From Pelomonas sp. BJYL3 (GTDB taxonomy: Bacteria > Pseudomonadota > Gammaproteobacteria > Burkholderiales > Burkholderiaceae_C), in assembly GCF_027257975.1 (NCBI RefSeq), contig NZ_JANZKX010000003.1:186001-250000 (forward strand): DNA of 64,000 bases. Direction: 5' to 3'. Positions 24,329 through 33,490 of the stretch are shown here, piece by piece (within the stretch, counting starts at the first letter, position 1; every line of letters begins with the position of its first letter). The notes beneath the pieces are model-generated. The model ran no database searches. It had not been told where the DNA came from and was given only the letters and a program-made list of their open reading frames with translations. Position numbers and translations under genes: made by a program.

Positions 24329-25117
24329 ATGAAGCTCCCACTGCTCGCCTCCCTGGCCCTGGCCGCGCTGTGCGCCCTGCCCGCCCGCGCTGCGGCCGTC
24401 GACTGCCCAGGTCCTGAAGCCCTGGCGCCTCTGCTGAAGACCGACGGGCTCTTCCTGGGCGAGATCCACGGCAGCGTCGAGGTGCCTGCCCTGGTGGAAT
24501 GCCTGGCAGGCCGCCTGGCCGACGAGTTCGCCGGCCGGCGTCCGCTGTGGGTGGCCCTGGAGCTGCAGCCGGCGGCACTGGAGGCGCCAGATCCCGTCTG
24601 GCGCACGGGCTTCCAGGACGGCCGGACCTCCCAGGCCATGCTGCAGCTGGTCAGGACCCTCCAGTCGCTGCAATCCCAGGGGCGACTCACCCTCGCCGGC
24701 TTTGTGCCCGTCGACCCGCCGCAGGACGCGGCGGACTACGAGCGGGCCCTGGCCCGCGAGCTGGACCGCGCGCCCGCCGGGGCCTTCGTGCTGGCCCTGG
24801 CCGGCAACCTCCACGCCCGCAAATCCCCGGGTGGCACGCGCTTCAGCGTCCAGACTGTCGCACCGGCGGGCTCCCTGCTGCAGCGCCGCATGACCCATGT
24901 GCTGATCGGCCATCGCCTGCCCTCGCAGGCCTGGATCTGCACGCCGGCCTGCGGCCCGCTGGCGCTGGGGCCCAGCCCCGAGGCCCGCGACCGGGCCGCC
25001 GGCCTCCATGTCCTGGACAACGCGGACTACGACCACCTGCTGCTGCTGGACCGCCTCAGCGCCTCGCCGCCGGCCTTTCCCGCCCCGGCCGCGGCCCAGC
25101 CGGTCGGTACGCCCTGA
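24329..25117 (+). CDS. Secreted protein of unknown function, possibly ChaN/EreA-like
   Basis: This is a 262-residue protein with a clear signal peptide (MKLPLLASLALAALCALPARA AA) and several cysteines in the mature part. The opening GLFLGEIHGSVEVPALVECL, then WVALELQPAALE, FVLALAGNLHARKSPGGTRF and LLQRRMTHVLIGHRLP, is reminiscent of the erythromycin-esterase/ChaN-like and TraB-like superfamily, in which GEIHG/GE.H and G..H motifs line a metal or haem site. The similarity is motif-level only. It stands alone between the aldehyde dehydrogenase and the PEP-CTERM protein genes. A role in periplasmic haem or ion binding would be a guess. Confidence 0.6.
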   Translation: MKLPLLASLALAALCALPARAAAVDCPGPEALAPLLKTDGLFLGEIHGSVEVPALVECLAGRLADEFAGRRPLWVALELQPAALEAPDPVWRTGFQDGRTSQAMLQLVRTLQSLQSQGRLTLAGFVPVDPPQDAADYERALARELDRAPAGAFVLALAGNLHARKSPGGTRFSVQTVAPAGSLLQRRMTHVLIGHRLPSQAWICTPACGPLALGPSPEARDRAAGLHVLDNADYDHLLLLDRLSASPPAFPAPAAAQPVGTP

Positions 25118-25196
25118 ACCGTGCAAATCGCACAAACAAGGCAAACCAATTGCATACCACCCTGTTCGCGGGGATGGTCTGCAAAACCTCGCTTCC

Positions 25197-25202
25197 TAGA
25201 AT
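25197..25202 (+). promoter_or_regulatory. Possible -10 box upstream of the PEP-CTERM gene
   Basis: TAGAAT lies 50 bp before the ATG, in a locally AT-richer stretch. A matching -35 is weak (TGGTCT at 25175-25180, spacer 16). The predicted start site is near 25209. Confidence 0.35.
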
Positions 25203-25251
25203 CCGCCCGCATCTACAAAGGCAAATCTGCCAAGGACGTTGAAGGGAAATC

Positions 25252-26316
25252 ATGCAAGAGAAGCGAGGGTTGGGAGCGAGGGCGCGCCGGCACCTGGGCT
25301 GGGCGGCCGGCCTCACTGGTCTGATAGTGGCACAAGGCGTGAGTGCCGCACCGCTCATCGATCTGGGCGTGGCCGCCCAGTACAGCGCCTTCATCTTCGG
25401 CGACGTCAAGGCCGCCAATGACGTGGAAGGCCGCCTGGCCGTCGGCGGCTCGCTGACGGCCAACGGGCTCAGCGTGGGCTATCGCGCACCGGCCGGCAGC
25501 ACGGGCCCGGCGCTGGTGGTGGGCGGAGACGTGAAGTTCACCAATGGCCGGATCTACTCGGCGGCGCCCGGCTCCGTGAAGGACAGCAGCGCCGGCGAAG
25601 GCAATCTGGTGCCCTGGGATCCAGCACTCGCCCACTACGGCAACAGCTATGGCGTCTTCGGCGGCCAGAACAAGGGCTCGTCCAGCTACCTGGACCTCCG
25701 TGCAGAGCCCAAGATCAGCGGCGTGGTGGACTTCAAGGCGGCGCAGAACCAGCTGACGGCGCTGTCCGGCTCACTGGCCACGCTGGCCAGCACCGGCACC
25801 GTGGCCCAGCCCTGGAGCGACATCAGCCTGAGCGGCAGCGGCAAGGCCGGGGCCGTCGAGGTGTTCGACATCCTGCTGGGCAGCAAGAACAAGCTGGGCG
25901 GCAGCTGGGTGATGCCCAGCCTCACGCTCAGCAACGTGGCGGCGGACGCCTGGGTGGTGATCAACATCCTCAACGAAGGCGACGTGCAGCTGACCGGCGG
26001 CTTCAGCGGCTTCAAGCCCGTGCAGGAAGCGCAGGGCAAGGTGCTGTTCAACCTGGCCAAGGCAAACCGCGTGAAGCTGGGCTGGGTGGACGGCAGCGTG
26101 CTGGCGCCCAAGGCCGAGCTCTACGGCCAGGGCCATGTGGAAGGCACGGTGATCGGGGCCTCGATCTCCCAGGCCTTCGAGATCGGCTGGGAGCCCTTCA
26201 CCCCGACGCCCAAGCCGCAGGACGGCCACCAGGTGCCCGAGCCCCAGGCCGGCTGGCTCGCGGCCCTGGCCGCGGCGGCGGCCGCGCTGGTCGCGCGCCG
26301 GCGCAGCAAGACCTGA
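25252..26316 (+). CDS. Choice-of-anchor A family protein with PEP-CTERM sorting signal
   Basis: This is a 354-residue exported protein; GAAGGGAAATC precedes the ATG. The signal peptide runs through HLGWAAGLTGLIVAQGVSA. The mature domain (LGVAAQYSAFIFGDVKAAND, VEGRLAVGGSLTANGLSVG, VVGGDVKFTNGRIY, AWVVINILNEGDVQLTGGF, NLAKANRVKLGWVDGSVLAP) is a choice-of-anchor A domain, a surface module found with several sorting signals. The C-terminus is a textbook PEP-CTERM tail: VPEP near residue 328, a transmembrane stretch (GWLAALAAAAAALVA) and a basic end (RRRSKT). An exosortase would cleave it and place it at the surface or in the exopolysaccharide matrix. No exosortase is in the window. The stop codon lies inside a copy of the dispersed 13-bp motif. 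Confidence 0.93.
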   Translation: MQEKRGLGARARRHLGWAAGLTGLIVAQGVSAAPLIDLGVAAQYSAFIFGDVKAANDVEGRLAVGGSLTANGLSVGYRAPAGSTGPALVVGGDVKFTNGRIYSAAPGSVKDSSAGEGNLVPWDPALAHYGNSYGVFGGQNKGSSSYLDLRAEPKISGVVDFKAAQNQLTALSGSLATLASTGTVAQPWSDISLSGSGKAGAVEVFDILLGSKNKLGGSWVMPSLTLSNVAADAWVVINILNEGDVQLTGGFSGFKPVQEAQGKVLFNLAKANRVKLGWVDGSVLAPKAELYGQGHVEGTVIGASISQAFEIGWEPFTPTPKPQDGHQVPEPQAGWLAALAAAAAALVARRRSKT

Positions 26317-26320
26317 CCCC
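26308..26320 (+). repeat. Dispersed 13-bp motif AAGACCTGACCCC, copy 2 (contains a stop codon)
   Basis: The last codons of the PEP-CTERM gene (AAG ACC TGA) are the first nine bases of this exact copy. A terminator hairpin begins 17 bp downstream. Confidence 0.75.
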
Positions 26321-26336
26321 ACGGCGCCAGAAGCAC

Positions 26337-26361
26337 GAAGGCCCTCCGCTGGAGGGCCTTC
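26337..26361. terminator. Bidirectional terminator between the PEP-CTERM gene and sppA
   Basis: GAAGGCCCTCC (26337-26347) pairs perfectly with GGAGGGCCTTC (26351-26361) around GCT. It sits between two convergent genes and can serve both, although neither side has a long U-tract (TTC on the plus strand). Confidence 0.8.
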
Positions 26362-26380
26362 TTCATGGGGCGATGCCTTG

Positions 26381-27406
26381 TCAGTGGATGGCGGGCAGCT
26401 GGCGCAGGGCCTTCACCGCGCCCTCGCCCATCGCCGCACCGAAGCGCTTGGCCAGGCGTTCGGCCACGTTGTCACGCGGGGTGTAGTCGATGACCTCCTC
26501 GGCCTTGACCACCTCGCGGGCCACGAAGTCGAGGTTGCCCAGGCCGTCGGCCAGGCCCAGCTTGACCGCTTCCTCGCCGTTCCAGAAGAGGCCGGAGAAC
26601 ATCTCGGGCGTTTCCTTGAGGCGGTCGCCGCGGCCTTCGCGCACGACGGCGATGAACTGGCGGTGGATCTGGTCCAGCATGGCCTGGGCATAGGCCTTCT
26701 GGCGCGGGTTCTCCTTGCTGTAGGGGTCCAGCATGCCCTTGTTCTCGCCGGCGGTGAGCAGGCGGCGCTCGATGCCGAGCTTGTCCATGAGGCCGGTGAA
26801 GCCGAAGCCGTCCATCAGCACGCCAATGGAACCGACGATGCTGGCCTTGTCCACGAAGATCTCGTCGGCCGCGGCGGCGATGTAGTAGGCCCCGGAGGCG
26901 CAGATCTCCTCGACCACGGCATAGACCTTCTTGCCATGCTTGGCCTTGAGGCGCTGGATCTCGTCATAGACGATGCCCGCCTGCACCGGGCTGCCGCCGG
27001 GCGAGTTGATGCGCAGCACCACGGCCTGCGCGCCCTGGTCCTCGAAGGCGCTGCGCAGGGCGGAGAGCATCAGCTCGGCGCTGGCCTCGGTGTCCGCCGA
27101 GATCTCGCCGCGCACCTCGACCAATGCCGTGTGCGGCGTGTTCGGCGCCGTGACGTGGTGAGGCTGGTAGAACAGGGCCCAGAACACGAACAGCACCAGG
27201 CTCAGCCACAGCAGGCGGAAGAAGGTGCGCCAGCGGCGCTCGGCGCGGCGGTCGCGCAGGTAGTCCTGGGCGAACTGGGCCAGCAGCGGCTCGTAGCCTG
27301 CCGGCGCCTCGGCGCGCGCGGGCTCGGGCGCCTGGGCCTTGAGCATGTCTTCGGGGCGGGCCGTGGCATCCGGCAGGATGCGCGGCGGTTCGTCGTTGGG
27401 ATTCAT
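26381..27406 (-). CDS. sppA: S49 family signal-peptide-peptidase-like serine protease
   Basis: This is a 341-residue protein. A Pro/Ala-rich cytoplasmic N-terminus of about 60 residues precedes one transmembrane helix (FFRLLWLSLVLFVFWALFY). The protease domain follows: LVEVRGEISADTEASAE, VVLRINSPGGSPVQAG, the catalytic Ser in EEICASGAYYIAAAADEI, and the SIVGSIGVLMDGFGFTGLMD, LGIERRLLTAGENKGMLD region carrying the Lys of the Ser-Lys dyad. It is the short, single-domain SppA/SohB type that degrades cleaved signal peptides at the membrane. It is the last gene of the rluC-gph-Rieske-sppA operon and starts 61 bp after the Rieske gene. Confidence 0.92.
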   Translation of the reverse strand: MNPNDEPPRILPDATARPEDMLKAQAPEPARAEAPAGYEPLLAQFAQDYLRDRRAERRWRTFFRLLWLSLVLFVFWALFYQPHHVTAPNTPHTALVEVRGEISADTEASAELMLSALRSAFEDQGAQAVVLRINSPGGSPVQAGIVYDEIQRLKAKHGKKVYAVVEEICASGAYYIAAAADEIFVDKASIVGSIGVLMDGFGFTGLMDKLGIERRLLTAGENKGMLDPYSKENPRQKAYAQAMLDQIHRQFIAVVREGRGDRLKETPEMFSGLFWNGEEAVKLGLADGLGNLDFVAREVVKAEEVIDYTPRDNVAERLAKRFGAAMGEGAVKALRQLPAIH

Positions 27407-27467
27407 GGCGGGTATTGGATGCGAGGGCCTGTGCAGGCTGCCGGCCCGGGGGATGTGATGGGCGGGC

Positions 27468-27863
27468 TCAGTCCTCGAAAGCGGGCTTGGTGTCGCGGCT
27501 AGGATACCAATAGACCTTGCCTTCCCGCTCCTGCACCTCGATCTTGTGCAGACCGATGCGGCCGCACATGCCGGTCACGCAGCGGCCGCTGAGCGGGTCG
27601 TACACGGCGCCGTGGATGGAGCAGATGATGTAGCGCTTGTCGCTGTCCAGGAATTCGCCTTCCTGCCAGTCCATCTCGGTGGGCACATGCGCGCAGCGGT
27701 TCAGGTAGGCCACGGCCTGGCCTTCGAAACGCAGGGCGAAGGCGCTGGCCGGCTGGCCGTACTGCAGCACCTCGAAGCAGTGCGCCTTGCCGCGCTCCTG
27801 CAGCGCGGCGGAGTCGCACAGAGGCAGGCCATCGCCGGTGGGGGTCTTGTCGCTGGAGTCCAT
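27468..27863 (-). CDS. Rieske [2Fe-2S] ferredoxin-like protein
   Basis: This is a 131-residue single-domain Rieske protein. The cluster ligands are in RCAHVP (Cys-x-His) and ICSIHG (Cys-x-x-His), with the intervening MDWQEGEFLDSDKRY and the following GAVYDPLSGRCVTGMCGR typical of soluble Rieske ferredoxins. No transmembrane anchor is present, so it is cytoplasmic and not part of the bc1 complex. Its redox partner is unknown. It lies between gph and sppA. The 18-bp gap to the gph stop is almost entirely a copy of the 13-bp repeat. Confidence 0.93.
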   Translation of the reverse strand: MDSSDKTPTGDGLPLCDSAALQERGKAHCFEVLQYGQPASAFALRFEGQAVAYLNRCAHVPTEMDWQEGEFLDSDKRYIICSIHGAVYDPLSGRCVTGMCGRIGLHKIEVQEREGKVYWYPSRDTKPAFED

Positions 27864-27867
27864 GGAT

Positions 27868-27880
27868 GGGGTCAGGTCTT
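27868..27880 (-). repeat. Dispersed 13-bp motif AAGACCTGACCCC, copy 3
   Basis: This exact copy on the minus strand directly follows the gph TGA (TGA-C-AAGACCTGACCCC) and ends 4 bases before the Rieske ATG, so it fills the gap where a ribosome site would be expected. Confidence 0.75.
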
Positions 27881-27881
27881 G

Positions 27882-28550
27882 TCAGGCGTGCTTCAGCAGC
27901 CAGTCATGCAGGTCCGGCACCGAGTGGGCGATGTGCACCGGCTCGAAGGCCTCGAAATGCTCGGGGTCGTGGGCGCCGTAGCTGACGCCCAGCGCGGCGC
28001 AGCCGGCATTGCGGGCCAGCTGCAGGTCATGCGTGGTGTCGCCGATCATCAGGGTGCGCTCGGGCTCGACGGCAAATTCGCGCATCAGCTGCTCCAGCAT
28101 CAGCGGGTGCGGCTTGCTCTGGGTCTCGTCGGCCGTGCGGCTGGCATCGAAGACGCCGTGCAGGGCGACGTGGCGCAGGGCCTCGTCCAGTCCGCTGCGG
28201 CTCTTGCCCGTGGCGATGGCCAGCCAGTGGTGCCGCGCCTTGAGTGCCTGCAGCAGGTCCTCGACCCCGCCAAAGAGGCACAGGGCCTCGTGCTGGGCGA
28301 AATAGTGCTTGCGATAGGCCTGGCCCATCTCGGCATAGCGCTCGCGCGGCAGCTCGGGCGTGGCAATGGCCAGGGCCTCGTAGAGCCCCAGGCCGATCAC
28401 ATGCGCGGCGCGCTCGCGCGGGGGCACGGGCAGGCCCAGATCGGCGGCGGCGCCCTGGATGGCCTGCACGATGAGGGCCGTGGAGTCGAACAGGGTGCCG
28501 TCCCAGTCGAAGACGATGAGGTCGTAGCGTTGGGGTCGGGGATCGTTCAT
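27882..28550 (-). CDS. gph: HAD-family hydrolase (phosphoglycolate phosphatase-like)
   Basis: This is a 222-residue HAD-IA phosphatase. Motif I is VFDWDGTLFDS (nucleophile and acid/base Asp), motif II is AIATGKSRSGLDE, the motif III Lys is in QSKPHPLML, and motif IV is MIGDTTHDLQLARNAG. The small helical cap between motifs I and II fits the Gph/PGP group. The expected role is dephosphorylating 2-phosphoglycolate or a related sugar phosphate, but specificity is not fixed by the motifs. The start ATG at 28548-28550 overlaps the rluC stop (ATGA), so translation is coupled; a longer in-frame start at 28592 would lie inside rluC. Confidence 0.92.
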   Translation of the reverse strand: MNDPRPQRYDLIVFDWDGTLFDSTALIVQAIQGAAADLGLPVPPRERAAHVIGLGLYEALAIATPELPRERYAEMGQAYRKHYFAQHEALCLFGGVEDLLQALKARHHWLAIATGKSRSGLDEALRHVALHGVFDASRTADETQSKPHPLMLEQLMREFAVEPERTLMIGDTTHDLQLARNAGCAALGVSYGAHDPEHFEAFEPVHIAHSVPDLHDWLLKHA

Positions 28551-29632
28551 CGGGCTTGGCCTTGACGCAGCTGGGTCAGCAGGGATTCGCACTCGTGCGG
28601 CAAGGGTGCCGTCAATTCGATCTCCTGGCCGTCGGCAGGGTGGGCGAAACGCAGGCGACGCGCGTGCAGGAACATGCGGTCGAAGCGCAGGCCGGGCACG
28701 GTCTCGCCCCGGGCCAGGGCCTTGTTGGCCTCGAAATCGCCATATTTCGGATCACCCGCGATGGCATGGCCCGCCTGGGCCAGGTGCACGCGGATCTGGT
28801 GGGTGCGACCGGTCTTGATGGTCACGTCCACCAGGCTGAAGCCGGGCAGGCTCTCGGCCAGCTTCACGAGGCTGATGGAGCGCTTGGCCTGTTCGGCGCC
28901 GGGGTCGTGGGAGGAGGTCACCGCACGCACCCAGCGCTCGCCGTCGCTGCCGACGAACTTCAGCAGGGGCACGTCGATCACCGTCTGCCCCTTGGGCCAG
29001 GCGCCCCAGACCAGGGCGGCGTAGGTCTTGCCGGTCTCGCGATCCCGGAACTGGTCCTGCAGGGCGTTGAGGGCACTGCGCTTCTTGGCGATCAGCAGCA
29101 GGCCGGAGGTCTCCTTGTCCAGGCGGTGCACCAGCTCCAGGAACTTGGCCTGGGGACGGGCCTGGCGCAGCTGCTCGATCACGCCGAAGCTCACGCCCGA
29201 GCCGCCATGCACGGCCACGCCGGCCGGCTTGTTGATGGCGATCAGGTGCTCGTCCTCGAAGACCACCGGGAACTCGCGTGCGGGCACCGGCGGCTGGGCT
29301 GCGGTGCTGCGCTCGGGCAGGCGCACCGGCGGCACGCGGACCACGTCGCCCAGCTCCAGGCGGGTGTCGGCCTGGGCACGCCCCTTGTTGACCCGCACCT
29401 CACCGGCGCGGATCACACGGTAGACATGGGTCTTGGGCACGCCCTTGAGCACCTTCAGCAGGAAGTTGTCCAGGCGCTGGCCGGCGGAGCCTTCGTCGAT
29501 AGTGAGCAACTGCACGGCCGGCGCGGGCTTGGGCGCGGCGGCTGTCCCCTGCGCGGGGGACGGCGGCCGGGCGCCGGCCCGGCTTGCGGGGCCGGAGGCC
29601 GGCGGCGAACGCGGTGTTTCACCCCGTTTCAT
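28547..29632 (-). CDS. rluC: 23S rRNA pseudouridine synthase (positions 955/2504/2580 type)
   Basis: This is a 361-residue RluA-family enzyme. After a low-complexity Pro/Ala segment of about 40 residues comes an S4 domain (GQRLDNFLLKVLKGVPKTHV, IRAGEVRVNKGRAQADTRL). The catalytic domain has the active-site Asp in LVHRLDKETSGLLLIAK near residue 169, then TGRTHQIRVHLAQAGHAIAG and DPKYGD. The frame stays open to a GTG at 29746. I favour ATG 29630-29632 because the rne promoter TATAAT lies at 29729-29734 and no ribosome site precedes the GTG. It is divergent from rne, an arrangement seen in many proteobacteria, and is the first gene of its operon. Confidence 0.94.
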   Translation of the reverse strand: MKRGETPRSPPASGPASRAGARPPSPAQGTAAAPKPAPAVQLLTIDEGSAGQRLDNFLLKVLKGVPKTHVYRVIRAGEVRVNKGRAQADTRLELGDVVRVPPVRLPERSTAAQPPVPAREFPVVFEDEHLIAINKPAGVAVHGGSGVSFGVIEQLRQARPQAKFLELVHRLDKETSGLLLIAKKRSALNALQDQFRDRETGKTYAALVWGAWPKGQTVIDVPLLKFVGSDGERWVRAVTSSHDPGAEQAKRSISLVKLAESLPGFSLVDVTIKTGRTHQIRVHLAQAGHAIAGDPKYGDFEANKALARGETVPGLRFDRMFLHARRLRFAHPADGQEIELTAPLPHECESLLTQLRQGQAR

Positions 29633-29728
29633 CGTGGTGGACGCCTTGCCGCGCCCGGGCTGTGCCGGCGCCGCGGAGCGCCTGGCAGCCTGGTCGCTTC
29701 CCGAACTCGGGCTGCGACCTTTAGCCCC

Positions 29729-29734
29729 TATAAT
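29729..29734 (+). promoter_or_regulatory. Perfect TATAAT -10 box, likely rne promoter
   Basis: TATAAT on the plus strand is the only exact consensus -10 I noticed in an intergenic position. The -35 region (around 29705-29711) does not match TTGACA. Transcription would start near 29741 and run about 690 nt to rne. Placing it here argues against the upstream GTG start for rluC. Confidence 0.6.
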
Positions 29735-29740
29735 CTTCCG

Positions 29741-30432
29741 TACCACGATTGCGTTCTAAGTATTTGATTTTTCTGATTTTACCTGCGGGTGAGCCGCGGG
29801 GATGCAAAGAACGCAGGGGTGGTGGGGCCTGGAACAGGCGGTCCGCGGCGCAAGCCGCTGCCCCCGTCAAGGCCCTCACAATTTGGTGAAGCAACGTGTC
29901 TGCCTGCCCGGCGGGCCCTGTCCCCAAGCGACAGTGGCGGTCGGTGGGCTGGTACGGAAGAGCAACGCAGTACGGACCACGCCTGGTCGAGGGGCTACAC
30001 CCCCGCGACCGGCACGAATAAGGTTTTTCATCGTGTGAGGCCACCCGGCCAAGAGCCGGAGGCCTCATGCCAGCGCCCAGCAGTTCCTCGCGGATGAATC
30101 CCAGCAATCCCCCCACCCCCCGCCGCATGCGCGCGCAGCCCCGGTCGCTGACCGGCTGCCTGCCCCGCATCAGCCGCGGCCGGGTCGCGCCAACGATGGT
30201 GGCGTGTTCACGGGAGGGAGGCTCCGCGCCACCTGTTGAAGCGCACGCGCCAACGCTGCCGGCCTGATCGCGAGCTTCGCGATCTCCAGCAGTCCAGGGC
30301 GATTCCTTCCTCGGTTCCACCGCGTTTCTCGTGCTGATGTCGGTCGCCCGCGGGTTCACGCCCCGTGCGATGTGGTGCTGCGCGCCGTGCGGGCTGGTTT
30401 CGACCAGTGTGGACGGCGTGTAAGGAGAAACG
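29741..30432 (+). promoter_or_regulatory. Long structured 5' leader of rne
   Basis: About 690 bp separate the probable rne promoter from the rne start, and I see no credible ORF on either strand. Stem-loops are visible, the clearest being TGAGGCC (30036-30042) / GGCCTCA (30061-30067), extended by CCCGGC/GCCGG with a CAAGA loop. RNase E mRNAs are known in other bacteria to be autoregulated through a long 5' UTR. By analogy this leader is a candidate cleavage and feedback element, although the sequence itself was not compared. AAGGAG precedes the rne ATG at 30433. Confidence 0.55.
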
Positions 30433-33400
30433 ATGAAACGCATGCTGATCAATGCGACGCAGCCGGAAGAGCGGCGCCTCGCAATCGTCGATGGCCAGAA
30501 ACTGCTGGACTTCGAAACCGAAATCGAAGGGCGCGAGCAGCGCAAGGGCAATATCTACAAGGCCGTCGTGACGCGGGTCGAGCCCTCGCTCGAGGCCTGC
30601 TTCGTGGACTATGGCGAAGACCGCCACGGCTTCCTCCCCTTCAAGGAAATCTCGCGCCAGTACTTCCGTGATGGCACGGACGTGCGCTCGGCCAAGATCC
30701 AGGACGCCATCAAGGAAGGCCAGGAACTGCTGGTCCAGGTCGAGAAGGAAGAACGTGGCAACAAGGGCGCCGCCCTGACCACCTTCATCTCCCTGGCCGG
30801 CCGCTACCTCGTGCTGATGCCCAACAACCCCCGTGGCGGTGGCGTCTCGCGCCGCATCGAGGGCGAGGACCGCGAGGAACTCAAGGAGAACCTCGACCAG
30901 CTGGACTACCCCAAGGGCATGTCCCTGATCGCCCGCACCGCCGGCATCGGCCGCACCGCCGCCGAGCTGCAGTGGGACCTCAACTACATGCTCAAGCTCT
31001 GGACGGCGATCGACGACGCCTCCCGGGGCGGCAAGGGCGCCTACCTGATCTACCAGGAAAGCTCGCTCGTCATCCGCGCGATCCGCGACTACTTCACCGC
31101 CGACATCGGTGAGATCCTGATCGACACGGACGACATCTACGAGCAGGCCCACCAGTTCATGAACCACGTGATGCCGGACAACGCGCATCGCGTGAAGCGT
31201 TACCGTGACGACGCCCCGCTGTTCAGCCGCTTCCAGATCGAGCACCAGATCGAGACGGCCTTCAGCCGCACGGTGAACCTGCCCTCCGGCGGCGCCATCG
31301 TGATCGACCACACCGAGGCCCTGGTCTCGGTGGACGTCAACTCCGCGCGCGCCACCCGCGGCGGCGACATCGAGGAAACCGCGACCCGCACCAACCTGGA
31401 AGCGGCTGACGAGATCGCCCGCCAGATGCGCCTGCGCGACCTCGGCGGTCTGATCGTCGTGGACTTCATCGACATGGAGGAGTCCAAGAACCGCCGCGAG
31501 GTCGAGCAGCGCCTGCGCGACGCCCTGCGCCAGGACCGCGCCCGCGTGCAGTTCAGCTCCATCAGCAAGTTCGGCCTGCTGGAGTTGAGCCGCCAGCGCC
31601 TGCGCCCGGCGCTGAGCGAAGGCAGCCACATCACCTGCCCGCGCTGCAATGGCACCGGCCACATCCGTGACACGGAAAGCTCGGCGCTGCAGATCCTGCG
31701 CATGGTCCAGGAAGAGTCCATGAAGGACAACACCGCCGCCGTGCACGTGCAGGTGCCGGTGGAGGTGACCAGCTTCCTGCTGAACGAGAAGCGCACCGAG
31801 ATCACCAAGATCGAGCTGAAGCAGCGCGTGACCGTGCTGCTGGTGCCCAACAAGCACCTGGAGACGCCCAACTACAAGCTGGAGCGCCTGCGCCACGACG
31901 ATCCCCGCCTGGAGAACCTGCAGGCCAGCTACACCATGATCGAAGAGCCGCAGGACGAGGTGGGCATCACCCGCCGCGGCGGCGACGACAAGGGCAAGAG
32001 CAAGCAGGAGCCCGTCATCAAGGGCATCCTGCCCGAGCAGCCCGCTCCGGTGGTGCCGCCCAAGCCCGTGGCAGCCCCTGCGGCGCCGGCCGCCGCAGCG
32101 CCCGCTGCAGCCGCCTCGGCCGCCACCAGCAGCGGCTTCTTCGGCTGGCTCAAGAAGATCTTCGGCAATGGCGAGGCACCGGCCGAGGAAGCCAAGCCCG
32201 CCGAGACCGAACGCAAGGATGGCGCCAAGCGCGAAGGCCGCGAGGGTGGACGCGATGGCAGCCGTGATGGCCGCCGCCGTGACCGTGGCGAACGCGGCGA
32301 ACGGGGCGAGCGCAAGGACGGCAAGGGCCGTGGCGAAGGCAAGGACGGCCAGCGTGCAGAGCGCGGCGACCGTGCAGAACGCGGTGAGCGCGGTGAGCGC
32401 GGTGAGCGCAGCGAGCGTGGTGAGCGCAATGGCGAACGCGCCGAGCGCGGCGAGCGCCAGGAACGCGGCCGCCGCAACGAGCGCGGCGAACGCAACGAAG
32501 CCGCCACGCCGGACGCAGGCCGCCCGGAGCGCGGTGAGCGTGCTGAACGCGGTGAACGTGGCGAGCGCGGTGAACGTGGCGAGGGCCGCCGCAACCGTGG
32601 TGAGCGTGGCGAGCGCCAGGAGCGTCCGGCCGCCGAGGTCCAGGCTCTGGCCGAGACCACGGGTGCCGAGTCCCCGACCGCCTTCCAGGACACCATCCCT
32701 GATGGCATGGCCGCGGAGGCAGCGGGTGAAGAACGCCAGGGCCGCCGCCGCCGCCGCCGTGGTGGCCGCGACCGCGAGGATCGCGCCCAGGAGGCGGGCA
32801 GCGAAGCCCTGAACGGCGCCGAGACCGAGCAGGCCGCCGACGCTGGCGCTGTGCCGGCCGAGGCTCCGGCCCAGGAAGGCGCCGCCGCCGACGCCCAGGG
32901 CGAGGCCCCGAGCGATGGCGCTCAAGGTGAGGAAGGCCGCGATGGCCGCCGCCGCCGCAGCCGTGACCGCTACCGCCGCGACCGCCGCGAAGGTCAGGCC
33001 GGCGAAGGTGCCGACGTTGCTGACAGCAGCGAGGGCGCCGAGCAGGCCGCCCCGCAGCAGCTGGAACTGGTGGGCGAGGCTGTCGAGTCTGTTGCCGTTG
33101 CCGCCGCCGCTCCCGCAGCGGTCATCGAAGCGGCTGCTGCAGCGCCCGTGCCGGCCCCGGCCGCGCCGGTCGTGGCCGCTGCCCCGGTGGAGGCCCCTGC
33201 CGCCGCCGTGGTGCCGGCCTACAGCCTGCCCATCGGCGACCTGCACGGCATTGCCGAGGCCGCCGGTCTGCAATGGGTGAACTCGGACGCCGACAAGGTG
33301 GCCGCCGCCCAGGCCGCCATCGCCGCCGAGCCCAAGCCCGTGCGCGTGCCGCGCGAGCGTCCGCCCGTGCTGCAGCTGGATGAAGGCCCGCTGGTGCTGG

Positions 33401-33456
33401 TCGAGACCCGCAAGGATCTGGCCCAGGTCAGGCTGCCCTTCGAGCTGCAGGGCTGA
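30433..33456 (+). CDS. rne: Ribonuclease E (degradosome endoribonuclease)
   Basis: This is a 1007-residue protein. An S1 domain ([20 protein letters not shown], residues about 36-120) opens the catalytic half. The metal-binding aspartates lie in [12 protein letters not shown] (about residue 302) and [12 protein letters not shown] (about 345), and the Zn-link is CPRCNGTGH (about 402-410). Residues 605-735 are an extraordinary run of RGER/ERGE-type repeats. They are followed by Ala/Pro/Glu-rich segments with RRRRRG and [14 protein letters not shown] blocks, which act as RNA-binding arginine-rich scaffold regions in the family. The extreme C-terminus ([20 protein letters not shown]) is conserved in Burkholderiales. 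It initiates mRNA decay and rRNA/tRNA processing near the inner membrane. Confidence 0.96.
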   Translation: MKRMLINATQPEERRLAIVDGQKLLDFETEIEGREQRKGNIYKAVVTRVEPSLEACFVDYGEDRHGFLPFKEISRQYFRDGTDVRSAKIQDAIKEGQELLVQVEKEERGNKGAALTTFISLAGRYLVLMPNNPRGGGVSRRIEGEDREELKENLDQLDYPKGMSLIARTAGIGRTAAELQWDLNYMLKLWTAIDDASRGGKGAYLIYQESSLVIRAIRDYFTADIGEILIDTDDIYEQAHQFMNHVMPDNAHRVKRYRDDAPLFSRFQIEHQIETAFSRTVNLPSGGAIVIDHTEALVSVDVNSARATRGGDIEETATRTNLEAADEIARQMRLRDLGGLIVVDFIDMEESKNRREVEQRLRDALRQDRARVQFSSISKFGLLELSRQRLRPALSEGSHITCPRCNGTGHIRDTESSALQILRMVQEESMKDNTAAVHVQVPVEVTSFLLNEKRTEITKIELKQRVTVLLVPNKHLETPNYKLERLRHDDPRLENLQASYTMIEEPQDEVGITRRGGDDKGKSKQEPVIKGILPEQPAPVVPPKPVAAPAAPAAAAPAAAASAATSSGFFGWLKKIFGNGEAPAEEAKPAETERKDGAKREGREGGRDGSRDGRRRDRGERGERGERKDGKGRGEGKDGQRAERGDRAERGERGERGERSERGERNGERAERGERQERGRRNERGERNEAATPDAGRPERGERAERGERGERGERGEGRRNRGERGERQERPAAEVQALAETTGAESPTAFQDTIPDGMAAEAAGEERQGRRRRRRGGRDREDRAQEAGSEALNGAETEQAADAGAVPAEAPAQEGAAADAQGEAPSDGAQGEEGRDGRRRRSRDRYRRDRREGQAGEGADVADSSEGAEQAAPQQLELVGEAVESVAVAAAAPAAVIEAAAAAPVPAPAAPVVAAAPVEAPAAAVVPAYSLPIGDLHGIAEAAGLQWVNSDADKVAAAQAAIAAEPKPVRVPRERPPVLQLDEGPLVLVETRKDLAQVRLPFELQG

Positions 33457-33490
33457 GACCCCGCCCGCCGGCCCTGAGCCGGCCCTGATC

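Noticed and set aside
29633-29746. N-terminal extension of rluC from the GTG at 29746
   Set aside because: It has low-complexity sequence and no ribosome site, and it overlaps the likely rne promoter. The ATG at 29632 is simpler.
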